64,000 nt of DNA from Cornus controversa. Lineage: Eukaryota > Streptophyta > Magnoliopsida > Cornales > Cornaceae. Numbering within the stretch: position 1 is the stretch's first letter; the number at the start of each line of letters is the position of its first letter. The stretch is from contig CM048845.1 of assembly GCA_026545225.1 (NCBI GenBank), positions 57,788,033 to 57,852,032 of the forward strand, given 5' to 3'. A model generated the notes under the pieces. It was not told the DNA's origin, searched no databases, and saw nothing but the letters and a program-made list of their open reading frames with translations. Both the position numbers and the translations under genes were made by a program. This document shows positions 23,925-35,336 of the stretch, piece after piece.

Positions 23925-25499
23925 ACGGCTATAGTGGAGGCTAATTTGTGAAGATGTTTCACGTATCAATTAACAGTGCATGGGATAGGAGATCTTTGAA
24001 ATATATATATATATATATATATATATGGCTATGTATAGATTTAGGAAAGGGAAAATATATCCACTAAAATTATGTCAAGAGGGTATTTTAGTAATATCAA
24101 ATGTCCTAAGGGTATTTTGGAATTTTCAAGTGGTAAAAACTATAGAGACTAGGTTTGTTTAATGGCTTGTATTTTTTGTCAAAACCTTTTCTTTTAGTTC
24201 CTTTTTATGATAGAAAAAAAAAAAGTAATCATCATCGTTATCATTACCTTAATCTCACGTGAATAAGGTTGGTTATATGAATTATCACCTGAATAAGAGA
24301 ATTCATCAAAAGATTTGACATAAGTTTTACAATCTAATGACACTAGCACACTCCTTTTTCACCCAATTTTGATTACCAGCAACGAGAGAGTCAAGAATTT
24401 GAGTAGGTATGTATCACAAAAATCTGACTTGGCAACCGAAGGACAAAAAAAGTTGACGACCAAATATAAAAACATGTTCTTCTAACACAACTGAAGAGGA
24501 AACAAATCAGCTAGTGCAAACCAAACCCCATTCACACATATTTCATATTTAATTACACATATTAACACATTGTCATGAAGTTATTATATAAAATTGCAAA
24601 AAAAAAAATTCTCAGTGACATTTGGTATTTACGTTTTTGTATTCACCATTTCATTTAAAAAACTTTTAATCATACTGTTATTCAAGATTGACTCCACGAG
24701 GACAAGAGTTTAGTTTTAACTTGATTCGATATAGTGAAACAAATGAAAAAATATAAGGTTTGAATAAAGTATCTTTTGAATTTTATATTTTGTATAGTCT
24801 TGTACGATTTTTTTTGTCAAATTATAAAAAAGTTATTCGACGGTATTTTGTGGACAATCATCATTCATCACCCTCGATGGGTTTCAGTTTCCATCGCACA
24901 AGGAAAGAGAAATTCCGAGAAAATTCCTAACCCCCACCGGCTAGGAATTTGTTTTGTTGGATTCTCTTCAATGGTCCAACCCTAGTTGACCTGCCAATCA
25001 CCAAACAAGAATCAATTAATTAGTCAATGATGGTTATCAAAACGAAATTTTTAACCCAAAAATAAATAAATAAAAAACTTACATGTACTTCACACGTGTC
25101 CAGACAAATTAGCAAACGCGACCAAAAACCACGGCGTTAACGGAACCCTAATGGCAAAATTTGTCCTCGCATCCAAACAGGATGGTATCTTGGATAGGAA
25201 TGGGGGCAACAATACATGGTGTGAACAGATTTGTACATGTCTCCAAACAAGATGGGCAAAGGAACAAAGAAAGCAATTGATTTTGGGTAACTGACAGAGT
25301 TTGCTTCCAGATCACAAACCACTGCTAAATGGAATCAAGAGCTTAATCAAACAACAATCCACAATCCAATTGTTTCTCATCTTTTCTCATTTTTTCTTGT
25401 TTTTTATAATGATTTTATACTGTTCAATCATGTACTCATATATGTATGAATTCAGTATCGGAGCATCAAAATTAGGGTTTCAAGTTCTCGACAAAAATT
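23925..25499. other. Intergenic stretch downstream of the PB1 gene
   Basis: No gene is recognised. It has an AT microsatellite at about 24001-24028 and AT-rich DNA. The last few hundred bases before 25500 probably include the 3' UTR of the minus-strand PB1 gene. Confidence 0.4.
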
Positions 25500-26196
25500 C
25501 TACCGAGGAGCAAGATATATATGCCTAGGGTTTATTTGTTCGTAGCAAGGATAGCACCGGCCTTTCTGAACGCCGACGGGGAATCCAACCCTCAGAGATG
25601 AATACCGGCCACCGTATCGATATGCTGGTTTCGCCGCCGTGTGTGGAGGCAGTGAATAGAATCCAGCAACCGCGTACGGCGGCGATTTGGACGATGAGGA
25701 ACTGAAATTGACGCTGGAAACAGCGGACGACGGAGGAGAGATTTTTTTGACGGATTTGAGCGGAGAGAGAACGGCTCTGATCTTCAAGTCCTGATGCGTT
25801 CGATCGTATTCTTCGATCACGCTAGCTAAATCCTCGTCACAAGTGATCGAAACCAGCACGTCGAGGTCTTCGTTCGGCAATTTACACTTCAAACTCATCG
25901 ACGATCCACACAACTCTCCGAACTTCACCATCAACTCTGTTCCAATTCAAATCCACTTCAGTTTCTCCAAATTTTCAAAATAAAACAAAATATACACAAA
26001 ATTAAAAAAAAAACAAATCAATGAACTGACCTGCGAATGTGATAGAACGATCAACGGCTAGAACTCTGGTGTATCCGCCTACGTAACGAAGCTCGCCGTC
26101 GGTCCGGCGAGGAAGAATCTGACCACCGTAGCTGTAGAGAATTTTGATCGTGTCCGTAGTTTTGGCGCCGTCGCTTGAATTCAAGGTTCTAGTCAT
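25500..26196 (-). CDS. PB1 domain-containing protein (octicosapeptide/Phox/Bem1p), two exons
   Basis: Exon 1 is 26196-26031 and exon 2 is 25936-25500, split by a 94-bp intron (donor 'cgcag|gtcagt', acceptor 'ggaacag|agttg', phase 1). The joined product is 200 residues. Residues 16-105 form a PB1 domain: KILYSYGGQILPR, then LRYVGGYTRVLAVDR, then across the junction SITFAELMVKFGELCG, then LKCKLPNEDLDVLVSITCDEDLASVIEEYD, which is the acidic OPCA-type motif region. The rest is Ser-rich, then Tyr/Arg/Gly-rich, ending YLAPR. The length fits the small plant PB1 proteins (about 175-200 residues). PB1 domains mediate protein pairing; the role of this small plant group is not established. The basic 'SYGG-ILPR' and acidic 'DEDL' parts are both present, so front-to-back pairing looks possible. 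Confidence 0.92.
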
Positions 26197-26199
26197 GGT

Positions 26200-26336
26200 T
26201 TGCGAGAGAGAACAGTAGATATAGAGTGAGAGAGAGAGAGAGGGGGAAAAGAGGAGAGAGAAGATGCTTCGAGAGTTATTAGTGTCGATGGTCGCACCTT
26301 CAAAATAGAGATGTGTACATATCGAATATATATAGA
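26200..26336 (-). promoter_or_regulatory. Promoter and 5' UTR of the PB1 gene
   Basis: On the minus strand a TATA box 'tctatatatat' lies at about 26336-26325, some 130 bp before the ATG. A CT-rich leader (CTCTCTCT runs, about 26265-26220) follows, as is common in plant 5' UTRs. Confidence 0.6.
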
Positions 26337-27190
26337 AGTTTTAGAGAGAGAAGAATATAGAGAGAGAAAGGGTCAGGTTTGGGAGTTTAAACTTCAACAC
26401 GGCAAAGGGATATGTAAGTTGTCAGGAAGGAACCGCCAATAGTGTTTCTTAATGGGTAATAATATTCGGATATTCTCTGCGGCCCATTCAAGTTGCGATT
26501 AGTGTATTATGAGCCCCACTTGTGTAGACGCGTGGCGGGTCTGAACCGACCCGGTAGGGTTCGACATGGCAGGCATAGCGTGTTTCTGGGGATAGACCCA
26601 ACCCATACTTTTCTTTTCCCAACTACCTTAAAACTGCTCTATTTTGTTTTTTTTCCTTGGGCCCCACACCGACCTTTTCCTTTACTAGACCCAGATTACC
26701 ATCTAGCGGTCGTTCTATTCATAGATGAAATAATAAGAGTAATTAATGTTTTTTTAAAAATAAATGTTGTAATTTTTATTCAAAAAAATATCCTTATTTT
26801 AAGATATTTACACCAGTGCCATCAACAAACAAATAAAACTATTTTAAGAAAAAAAAATTAATAATAATTTTTTATATTAATCTATATAATTATTATAATC
26901 ATTTCCTATACAATTTTTTAAATTTTATAATTAATTAGTATATAAAAATACGTTATATAATCATTTTCTTTTTTTTCTTTTCTTTTACAACTAATGTTAT
27001 TATTTCTTTTCTTTTTTACTATATCAAACATAGCCTAAGAGATATAGATAAGCCTAATATTTGATAGTCTAACACAAAGACTCATCTCATATTCTGGAGG
27101 TTGGGAGTTCAATTTTCTTTAAAGTCACTTTCAGATAATTTTTTAAATAATTGTCCAATGCATGTAAGACGAGAGAGCACATGTGGGATG
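26337..27190. other. Intergenic stretch, no gene recognised
   Basis: The proximal part (to about 26700) is moderately GC-rich and may be upstream regulatory DNA of the PB1 gene. From 26730 it is AT-rich with T tracts. At 27040-27110 a weak tRNA-like pair of boxes is visible, too weak to call. Confidence 0.35.
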
Positions 27191-27210
27191 AACGAATTAT
27201 ATGTGTTATA

Positions 27211-27369
27211 TGTGGGACGAACGAATTATATGTGTTTGGTGGTGGATTATAAGATACGATTATAAAATGTTCGAAACCACTATCATGACATGTGGAACAA
27301 ACAAATTGCATGTGTTCGGTGGTAGATTATAAGATACGATTATAAAAGGCTCGACACCACTATCATGAC
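27211..27369. repeat. Two-unit tandem repeat, 80-bp period
   Basis: Units start at 27211 ('tgtgggacgaacgaatt') and 27291 ('tgtggaacaaacaaatt') and both continue through 'gattataagatacgatt' to 'ccactatcatgac'. A third partial unit lies at about 27182. Confidence 0.9.
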
Positions 27370-27371
27370 GA

Positions 27372-27402
<31 letters not shown>

Positions 27403-27807
27403 GAAAAGTGGTGACTCTCACATCCAAGATTAATTCTTAGACCAGTTAATCGGAGCTTTTAAGCTTGTACAATATAGCTTGACTTCTTTTTATGTAAAAC
27501 AAATTCCACATCATTTTAATTAGTTAATCTGTCAATTAGTTAACCACTTGTGCTAATATTGGTTAATTTGGTGTGTGACATTAGAAAAGAGTTTACACAC
27601 AACCTTATCATATAGTAGAAGTATATAGAGACACAACTGTAAAGAGATGAAATAATGATGAGTTGGTCGCTCTGTTAAGTACCAATTCTTAACTAGAAAA
27701 CAAAATCAACTTAAAGCAAAAGATAGCTGGCCCAGTAAGCATAATTAGTGATGATCTTCTCCATAAGCTGATTTGTTTGCCGACTAAAGAAAAACTAGTA
27801 TTGAGCA

Positions 27808-27843
<36 letters not shown>

Positions 27844-27847
<4 letters not shown>

Positions 27848-27962
27848 TGTATGCCGGCCCTACGGCACTATTTACGTAGAAGGAATCGTGATCCTTAGAT
27901 TGTTAAATAGATTGATTTTAGATTATAGATAAACAAAGATATTTTGGACCAAACTTATATAT
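27844..27962 (-). mobile_element. Short Helitron-like unit
   Basis: On the minus strand this matches the units at 32491-32996: 'aagtttggtccaaaatatctttg', an internal 'cacgattccttctac' and an end 'gccggcatacactaat', which corresponds to the 'catacactagt' end of those units. (AT)n tracts flank it on both sides. Confidence 0.5.
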
Positions 27963-28015
27963 ATATATATATATATATATAGTAATGATCTTTTACTCAC
28001 CGATGAACAAGAATT

Positions 28016-28122
28016 TCATCCACACCAAGCACGGTAACCACTAGATGTGATTGCTACGTTTTTTTTGGTAATTGTCTTTTTTATATTAATCACATCCAAC
28101 GGTTATTGTATTTGGTGTGGAC

Positions 28123-28159
<37 letters not shown>

Positions 28160-28282
28160 ATTTCTTGCAAGAAATTCTTCTACACCATGTATGGCAACCA
28201 TTGAATATGATTACAATGATTTTTGGAAGTTATATTTTTTACACTTAATCATATCAAATAATTTTTATACTTGTGTGTAAAA
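28016..28282. repeat. Two adjacent diverged hairpin elements (MITE-like)
   Basis: The first, 28016-28122, has arms 'tccacaccaagcac' plus 'gatgtgatt' and the inverse 'aatcacatc' plus 'ttggtgtgga'. The second, about 28172-28282, repeats the layout in decayed form ('tacaccatgtatggcaacc ... cttgtgtgta'). Similar 'ctcaccgatgaaca'/'ttcaccaataaaca' blocks flank the pair. An (AT)n(GT)n tract separates them. Confidence 0.6.
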
Positions 28283-28862
28283 AAAATTTTGTTCACCAAT
28301 AAACAGAGATTGTTATTATATATATATATATATATATAAAGATGTGTAGCTTCCTCATAATGGGATAAAACACACTCATCCTTCCTCATTTACTCATTGA
28401 AATTGTCCTTTACCTCACCTCTAAGCAATTAGTATTAAAACATATAGAAAATTGTATCACTCTATAATTCTGGAGGATAGTTATATCAATATCATAGATC
28501 CTAATTGTTACATGTACTGTTTCTCTCTCTTATGAATGTATCTATACCAACCTCACCAGTTAGGTGATTGGTATGAAGCATCACTCTTAAATAAATGGTA
28601 TACACCAATGCATTGGAATGAATTGGATTTTGATTTGAATTTGAATCGATAATCAGAATATTTAATTTGATAATTTGTTAGCAATTTAAATTTGATGATC
28701 GGTTAGCTAAACAAATCCGATTACAAGACTATAATTGATCACTACTTATCTATTATATAAACTAAAACAAGATTTTATTGACATAGAAATACATAAAGCC
28801 GGATTGTCATTAAATTAACTCTTATTGAAAAACAAAATAATTGCAAGATAATGGTAGTGATA

Positions 28863-29040
28863 TCTATATAATATAAAAGCTTGGTATAAAAAGGATAAAA
28901 ATTCTAATCTAACGGTCAAAGTGGTTAAAAAATCAATCATATGGTTCAAAATGTCTTTTGTTATCTACGGTCTAAAATCACTCTATTTAACGATTATAGT
29001 TGCGAGTGCATGATAATGCCATAAACACAAATATATACGA

Positions 29041-29042
<2 letters not shown>
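28863..29042 (+). mobile_element. Short Helitron-like unit
   Basis: It begins TCTATATAATATAAAAGC, typical of plant Helitron 5' ends, and carries the 'ttatctacggtctaaaat' block shared with 32491-32996. The 3' end 'atatatacgagta' is a decayed form of 'catacactagt'. Confidence 0.5.
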
Positions 29043-29083
<41 letters not shown>

Positions 29084-29093
29084 TACATTACTC
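29043..29093. repeat. (AT)n-(AC)n microsatellite
   Basis: This is one of many AT-dinucleotide tracts in the window. Others lie at about 24001-24028, 27370-27400, 27811-27843, 27957-27980, 28122-28160, 28317-28338, 31000-31038, 33001-33058, 33450-33472, 41488-41520, 44643-44720 and 48384-48410. Many adjoin transposon ends. Confidence 0.95.
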
Positions 29094-29447
29094 GTGCTTA
29101 ATTCAAGTGGTATCTCACCCAACCCAAATACCACCACCACCATGATTACCATATTTTCAATATATGCTGTCTTTTGATTTGTCACATATCAAATTATTCA
29201 TGATTAAAATATCACTATTTTCACAACTCTTCCTAAGACACGCAATAGAATCGCAGACAGTCAAGTGAAATTGAATTCAGGATATAAATTAATCTATATA
29301 TTCACAATATTATTATTGTGGTAAAGGTCGTAATGCCACATAAATCATATTGGAGGACTTCGAGTAGGAGGTCATAAGCATCCATACTCTAAAATCAGCT
29401 TTCGACAACATGAAAAATAAATAAATAAATAACGGGTGTTTTTTAAT

Positions 29448-30607
29448 GGGAAAACTACATTTAAATAAAGTTAGGAGGCTTAAATTACAAAGTGATCTAT
29501 TTTAAAAGTTTATTTTTCACTTTGGTTGAATTAAGCAAAATAATTACATATGCATTGAAAATTATTATTGAGATACAAAATGTCCTTCAATCTCTTATTC
29601 CAAAATATCAAATTCTCACTTTAAATCAAATAATTCATTCACTCAAGAAATTAAGAAAATATATGAAACATCGTTTGGTTTTTGAAAAATTACAGGAATA
29701 TAAAAGTAATCCAGTAAAAGTGAACAAATCTCCATAAAGTAAAGCAGAATATATTTATACAAACACTTGTTATGCTATTATATCGTAAAGTAATAAAAAT
29801 TAGACCGCCTAAATTAGATAGGAATGAAGTAGATTTTTTAGATGTGCTTGGATAACTTTTCGGTCTGATATGTCTAAAAAAATAGAAACATCAGGAAGAG
29901 ATATTACATCAAAACATGAGACACAAAGATAAGGAAAATCCAAATCTCACAAGTAAACTCCTATAAATTTCAAGTATGCCTGCAAATACGAACAAAATTT
30001 GAACTTTATTAGCAAATGACTTATAAGTCATTCTACATAGAATATGTCTGTTCACTAAATCAAATTAAGAACATATTTAAACATAAAAATATGAATTAGA
30101 TAGTTGATCATGGCAACTTTAAAAAATGACTAGTGAAACCATTCATCACATTTAAAAAATCTCAAAATTAAGAACAATTGACACATGAATTTGCCATACA
30201 ATTCAAAAATTAGTTCACTAATTTTTTATTTTTTTATTTCTAAGTAAAAAAAATAGTTCACTAAAGCAAAAAAAAAAAGACCATATTTTTGTTATGAGAA
30301 ATGATCAACGACCAATAATTTATCAAAACAGTGATATTTTCAATGAATTCGATTTTCTTCCAATGAGACGAAAAGACAATGATCTGTTGAATTTTTTTAG
30401 TCACATACAGCGCTGCTTTAGTAGCACAGGAATCAAACAGAATTTAGTGTAGATTAAAATAAGAGATTGAAGGATATTTTGGACTTGAATAATTATTTTT
30501 AATGCATATGTGATTATTTTGTTTAATTCAACCAAAGTGAAAAATAAACTTTTAAAATAGACTACTTTGTAATTTAGGCCTCCTAACTTTATTTAAGTGT
30601 AGTTCTC
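29448..30607. mobile_element. Mutator-like foldback element with perfect 9-bp target duplication
   Basis: The ends are 'gggaaaactacatttaaat' and the inverse 'atttaagtgtagttctc'. The inverted arms run for about 140 bp ('ggaggcttaaattacaaag', 'cactttggttgaattaa', 'catatgcatt'). The flanks are TTTTTTAAT at 29439-29447 and 30608-30616, a perfect 9-bp duplication. The interior is AT-rich and shows no transposase. Confidence 0.88.
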
Positions 30608-30616
30608 TTTTTTAAT

Positions 30617-30992
30617 CCCGTAAATGTGAGAGGAAGGATCATATATGCAACCTTTCTATAAAATAGCCCATGGTTTTAGAGTTGCAATTAAAATTTTCAA
30701 GACCAAAAGTTCCATCATTTTTGCAGGAACAATTATTTATCGTCTGAATTTGAACAAATCCAAAAAAAATTTATGTAAGTTTCACCACATAACATCATGT
30801 TAAAGCGAGGCACTTCACCAAATTGACTTAGTCATCCATGACTAGGACCATAGGGTCTGATGTCCCTTACCATGATATTTTGATGCAGTGAAAGGGATGG
30901 AATGTTTTGACCACCCACCCCTTTTGAATGGCCCTTGAAGCAAACTATAGGTGCATCCCTGCGTTGCTTCATCCCACCCATGGCACACATAC

Positions 30993-31040
<48 letters not shown>

Positions 31041-32490
31041 ATAAAAGTGCAAAAAACTCCCTATATGTCCAAATTTATAAATAATTCCCCTAAACTATAT
31101 TTTGTTCACAAAATTCTTTGAACTATAACATTTTGTTGCAAAATATCTCCATGCCTAGTTATTTTTTATTATTATTTCTTATTAAATTACACTTAACCCG
31201 TTTTTCTTATTAATATAAATTATGAAAAAAATTATAATATTTTGATGACATATTCTCCATCAAATTTACATAAATTTACCTTTAATTCTTGAAATTAATT
31301 TTTTAAAGAAAAATCTTAATTTAATTTTTTTAAAGTAATTTTTTAATTTTTCATAAATATACTGCATGAAAAAGAATGTATTTTTTATTTAAGTAATTTC
31401 TTAATTTTTCATGAATTTATTGAATAATTTTTTTTTTTTTTACCATAAAAAAAGTTTAAACCGAGTATAATAAGTTTTAATAATAAATTAATTATTTTAG
31501 AAAATAGCTAAATTTAGTAGTAATTATAACCCAATGTATTTTTTTTCATTGTAATGATAAATTAATACCAATAATAAAATTAAGATAAATGGTATAATTA
31601 ATATTTTTATAAAAGAAAAGATAATGAAGATAATTTAATAATAAAAAAACAAATTTAATAAAAAAAGTTTGTCCTTAATTGCAATTTTTCAAATAAAATA
31701 TAGATACTTGGTAAAATCTAAGTGGCCCCAAGTAAGTATCGACCAGTTTGAAAATTTCAAACCCTGTGACTTTGGAAGGTTGACCTTCCAATGATTTGAC
31801 CATGCTCGTTAAATTTACGCTTGAAAACTTCACTAGAAACAAGTTAAGCTTCAAGGTTTCTTTGTACAGGAAATAGTCACACGTGCGAGAACTCAATGCA
31901 GGACTCCAGATGTTCAAACCTAATTAAATCAAAATAAAGTGACTGAAATAGTCAGGATTATATTTATGTGCGTGTGAATATATATATGTATGTATATGTG
32001 TATATGTATATATGTATGTATACAATTTCAAAAGGAGAGATTCATTTTCCCTTAATTTTGGGGTGGCAACATTTATTGATTTTGAATTTGAACGAAAAAA
32101 TAAATAAATTACCTCAGATTTTTTAAATGATAAGAGTCAAAAATTGATCCACATAATTTAAAATTCCTTCATTTGCAAAATATTATTGTACTCTAATTTT
32201 TTATTTTAATCATTGTAATCCTAAAATAAGTTTAACTTGAGTAAAGTTAGGTCTATTTGGTTCAATTTTTCAAAAACAGTTCTTAATTACTCAGAATATA
32301 GATATTTTTTTAACTGGATTTTCAGAAATAATTTTCAAAAACTATTAGCCAAATAGATTTTTGTATTACTTTTTGATTTTTAATTCTCAAAAAACAGAAC
32401 CAAGTAAAAAAGAAACATACACAAAATGAAAAGAAAAATCAGCGGGGGAGCTATCCCACTCAACTTTAAATATTAAATTCTAATCCTATA
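30617..32490. other. AT-rich intergenic stretch
   Basis: No gene is recognised. 31020-31160 ('gtgcaaaaaactccctatat' onward) looks like one arm of a foldback element. 32250-32410 contains inverted 'tatttggtt'/'agccaaatag' pieces of a decayed miniature transposon. The frame at 31675-31917 (minus) is unsupported. Confidence 0.35.
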
Positions 32491-32994
32491 TCTATATTAC
32501 ATTTAAGTTTGGTTCAAAATATATTTACCTATCGATCTAAAATTACTCTATTTAACCATCTAGCGGTCACAATTTTCAGTGCATTGATAGTGTCGTAGAC
32601 ACGTGCATACACTAGTTTATATTATATTTAAGTTTGGTCTAAAATATCTTTATCTATATATGGTATAAATCAATTTATCTAATAAGTTAATGGTCGTGAT
32701 TCCTTCTACATTGACAGTGTCGTAGACACAAACATACACTAGTCTATATTACATTTAAACATTGTATTTGAATCTCCCTCCAAAAATATAATGTTCAAAA
32801 ATATTTAAAAAACTAATCTTACAGTTCAAAATATCTATATTTATCTACGGTCTAAAATAACTTTATCTATCATCAATTTAGCAGTCACGATTCACACCTA
32901 AATTCACATACATATTCACCTCCTACCTTCACACCCTTAAAATGATTTAGTCTAATAATTTTTTTATAGTATCATAGGCATGGGCAATACTCTA

Positions 32995-32996
<2 letters not shown>
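32491..32996 (+). mobile_element. Tandem array of three short Helitron-like units
   Basis: Unit 1 (32491-32616) begins TCTATATTACATTTAAG and ends with a hairpin 'tgtcgtagaca', then 'catacactagt'. Unit 2 (32617-32743) has the same body and the same hairpin and CTAGT end. Unit 3 (32743-32996) begins TCTATATTACATTTAAAC and ends 'aatactctagt'. A 5' TC start, a 3' hairpin about 12 nt before CTAG and a following T are Helitron traits. The units share 'tttatctacggtctaaaa'-type blocks with the copies at 27844 and 28863. Confidence 0.6.
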
Positions 32997-33061
<65 letters not shown>

Positions 33062-33521
33062 GACTTTTGGATTTTTTTTCAATTAGATATTATTTAATTT
33101 AATTCAAAGAAATATATAAATGACAAAAAGTTATGTTTTTTTCTATTTTTATATGATATTACTTAAAGTCTTAAACAAACTTGCCTAACTAACCAATTCT
33201 CTTAAATATATCTATATCTATATATCTAAATAAATAAAAATATAAATATTACTTAAATTTCTATTAGTTAGAAAATATAGATATAAATATATCTAAGAGA
33301 AAATTAAAATTTGATTGAATAAAAGGAATACAAATTTACTTAAAGAGAATCAAAAAGAAAATTGAAGAAGGAGAAGTAGAGCAAGAAAGAAAGAATTAGA
33401 AAAAGATAATTTTTAGAGAGATGTTAGGTAAAACTTTATAAATGTAATATATATATATATATATATATATAATTTAATGGACCAGCATGGGCCCATGCCA
33501 GCTCCGCTGATATGTAAATTA

Positions 33522-34529
33522 AGAGGGTTTAGTCAATTAGGATTTTAAAGGATTTTGAAAGACATTTTTTAAGTGACACATTTATATGAATTTATGAATT
33601 TTTATAAACTTCTATTACAGATTTTCATTGATTTGTATAGACTTTTATTAGAGACTTTTGATGAATTTTTATAGACTTGTATTGATTTCTTTACCATATT
33701 TTATTTATTTATATCATTAACTCTATTTTTGTGTACAATAAACCAATGGCTCAAGGGGTAGACATAATTTAAAATGATAATTTATTATCTGATATATTAT
33801 CTAAAAATTATTATGCAGTGCAAATATTTCAGAAAAGAGCGGGATAATAAAGTAACTCACTTGATGAACACAAATTGCATCAATCATTTCTCAGATTTTA
33901 ATCGCACATTATGAAAAAAGAGAAAAAAAGTACACACTTTACTTATAGGGTATATGTTAAATCATTAGATAGATAATTGAAGAACCTTGAACCTAGATTG
34001 TATTGGATTATTAATTGAACTTCATGATCAATCCTTGTGGCTTGAGGGATTGATCCTTAACAAGCAGTGCAGAGGGATTAATCCTTCCCATAGTGCAAGA
34101 TATTGATCAACTTGTTAGGAAACTCGAGTTTTACAAGTTTTCCTAATTTAATAGAAAGAGAGAGAATGTGAGAGGAGAGAAAGAGAAAAACAAAGAGAGA
34201 AAAAAAAAAGAGTGTATCTTGAGATGGAAAAAGGTTGTTCGTATTCTGTAGAAGAAAAAAAGTTCATCAAAATCTATGGGAGAAATGTTGGATTTGTTAT
34301 GTGCTTCGGTATTTATATCGTCCACCCTCAAATCCACCAAAATCTACCACTTAATGAAATCCTTCAAATTCTATCACTTTCTGAATACCCCTATGCTTTT
34401 GTAGACTTTCTTAAAATCTTAATTGAATATAACTAGATTTGTATGGACTCTTTAAAATTCAATAAAAGTTTGAATTGAATACACTCAGACTTTTAAAATC
34501 TTTTAAAATCGTAATTGAATACACCCTCC
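33522..34529. mobile_element. PIF/Harbinger-like non-autonomous element
   Basis: The left end is 'agagggtttagtcaattag' and the right end, inverted, is 'ggagggtgtattcaattac'. Both continue into 'gattttaaa(g/a)gattttgaaag'-type sequence. The flanks are TTA at 33519-33521 and 34530-34532, the 3-bp duplication usual for this superfamily. Internal paired 'agggattgatccttaac' and 'gagggattaatcctt' are seen. No transposase is present. Confidence 0.7.
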
Positions 34530-34595
34530 TTAGAATTTGTGTTTAGATGAATATATTATATTAGATTAGATAATATTAGTTAGATATATAATTAA

Positions 34596-35336
34596 GGGGA
34601 AAGCTAACATCCCCTCTATGAAGAGAATGTTAGCATTCTCCCCAAATTTTTTGGACAAAAAAACCATTTATTGAAAATTTTAAAACCATCAACCTAAGGG
34701 TATTAGTTTAATTAGAAATAAAAATAAATTTAAACCTAATTCTCTTGAGCTATCTCTCTGAAATCCTCGTTTTGTTACCGCCAGTGTGAGTTGGGATGGT
34801 GGTGGTTGTGGCACGTTAGTAACCAGTGTGGGGATTGGGATGGTGGTGCCGCCAATGGTTGTGGTTCTGCCACCAGTGTGGGGATGGAGATTGTGGTGTC
34901 ACTAGTGTGGGTTGGGATGATGGTGGTGGTGTCGATTGTGGTATGGTGGCACCACCGGTGTGGGCTGGGGATTATGTTGTCGCCAGTAGGGGTTGGGATG
35001 GTGGTGGTGGTGGTGGTGTGGGACTGTGGTTGTGGTTTTCGCCGTCAGGTATGTAAGGGATGGGATGGTTGGGGTGGCGATGGCGATGGCATCGCTGGTT
35101 TGGGTGGTGGTCGGTGATGACGTAGTTCAGACGGCGGCGAGGTCTTGTAATTTCGTTAAGAGAGAGAGGACGTGAGAGGAGACAGATTACAAAGAGAAGG
35201 TGGGAAGGGTAGGATTTTGAAATTCCATATATGTCTAATTTTTAATGATGTGGTAGCTTCTATTATTGATTTTTTTGTCTGAAAAAATGTGGGAGGGTGC
35301 TACCTCTGCTTCATAGAGGGGATGTTAGCTTTCTCC
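34596..35336. mobile_element. Mutator-like element with perfect 9-bp target duplication and a GT-rich insert
   Basis: The ends are 'ggggaaagctaacatcccc' and its inverse near 35320-35336. The inverted arms run for about 75 bp, including 'tctatgaag' and 'ggacaaaaaaa'. The flanks are TATAATTAA at 34587-34595 and 35337-35345. The centre is a much more GC-rich block (34780-35160) unlike the AT-rich arms, perhaps a captured host fragment. No transposase is present. Confidence 0.88.
34785..35060. repeat. Imperfect GGT-rich minisatellite
   Basis: 'cagtgtgggttgggatg' and variants recur near 34782, 34827, 34873, 34906, 34958 and 34986, with 'gtggtggtggt' runs between. All three plus-strand frames stay open only because of base composition, so the W/V/G-rich peptides are not called. 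Confidence 0.75.

Noticed and set aside
27040..27110. Second SINE
   Set aside because: Only weak A- and B-box-like strings are present, with no A tail or target duplication.
31675..31917. 80-codon minus frame
   Set aside because: No similarity recognised and the surrounding DNA is AT-rich repeat.
34791..35175. W/V/G-rich open frames in three plus-strand frames
   Set aside because: They translate a GGT minisatellite within a Mutator-like element; all frames are open together, which is a composition effect.
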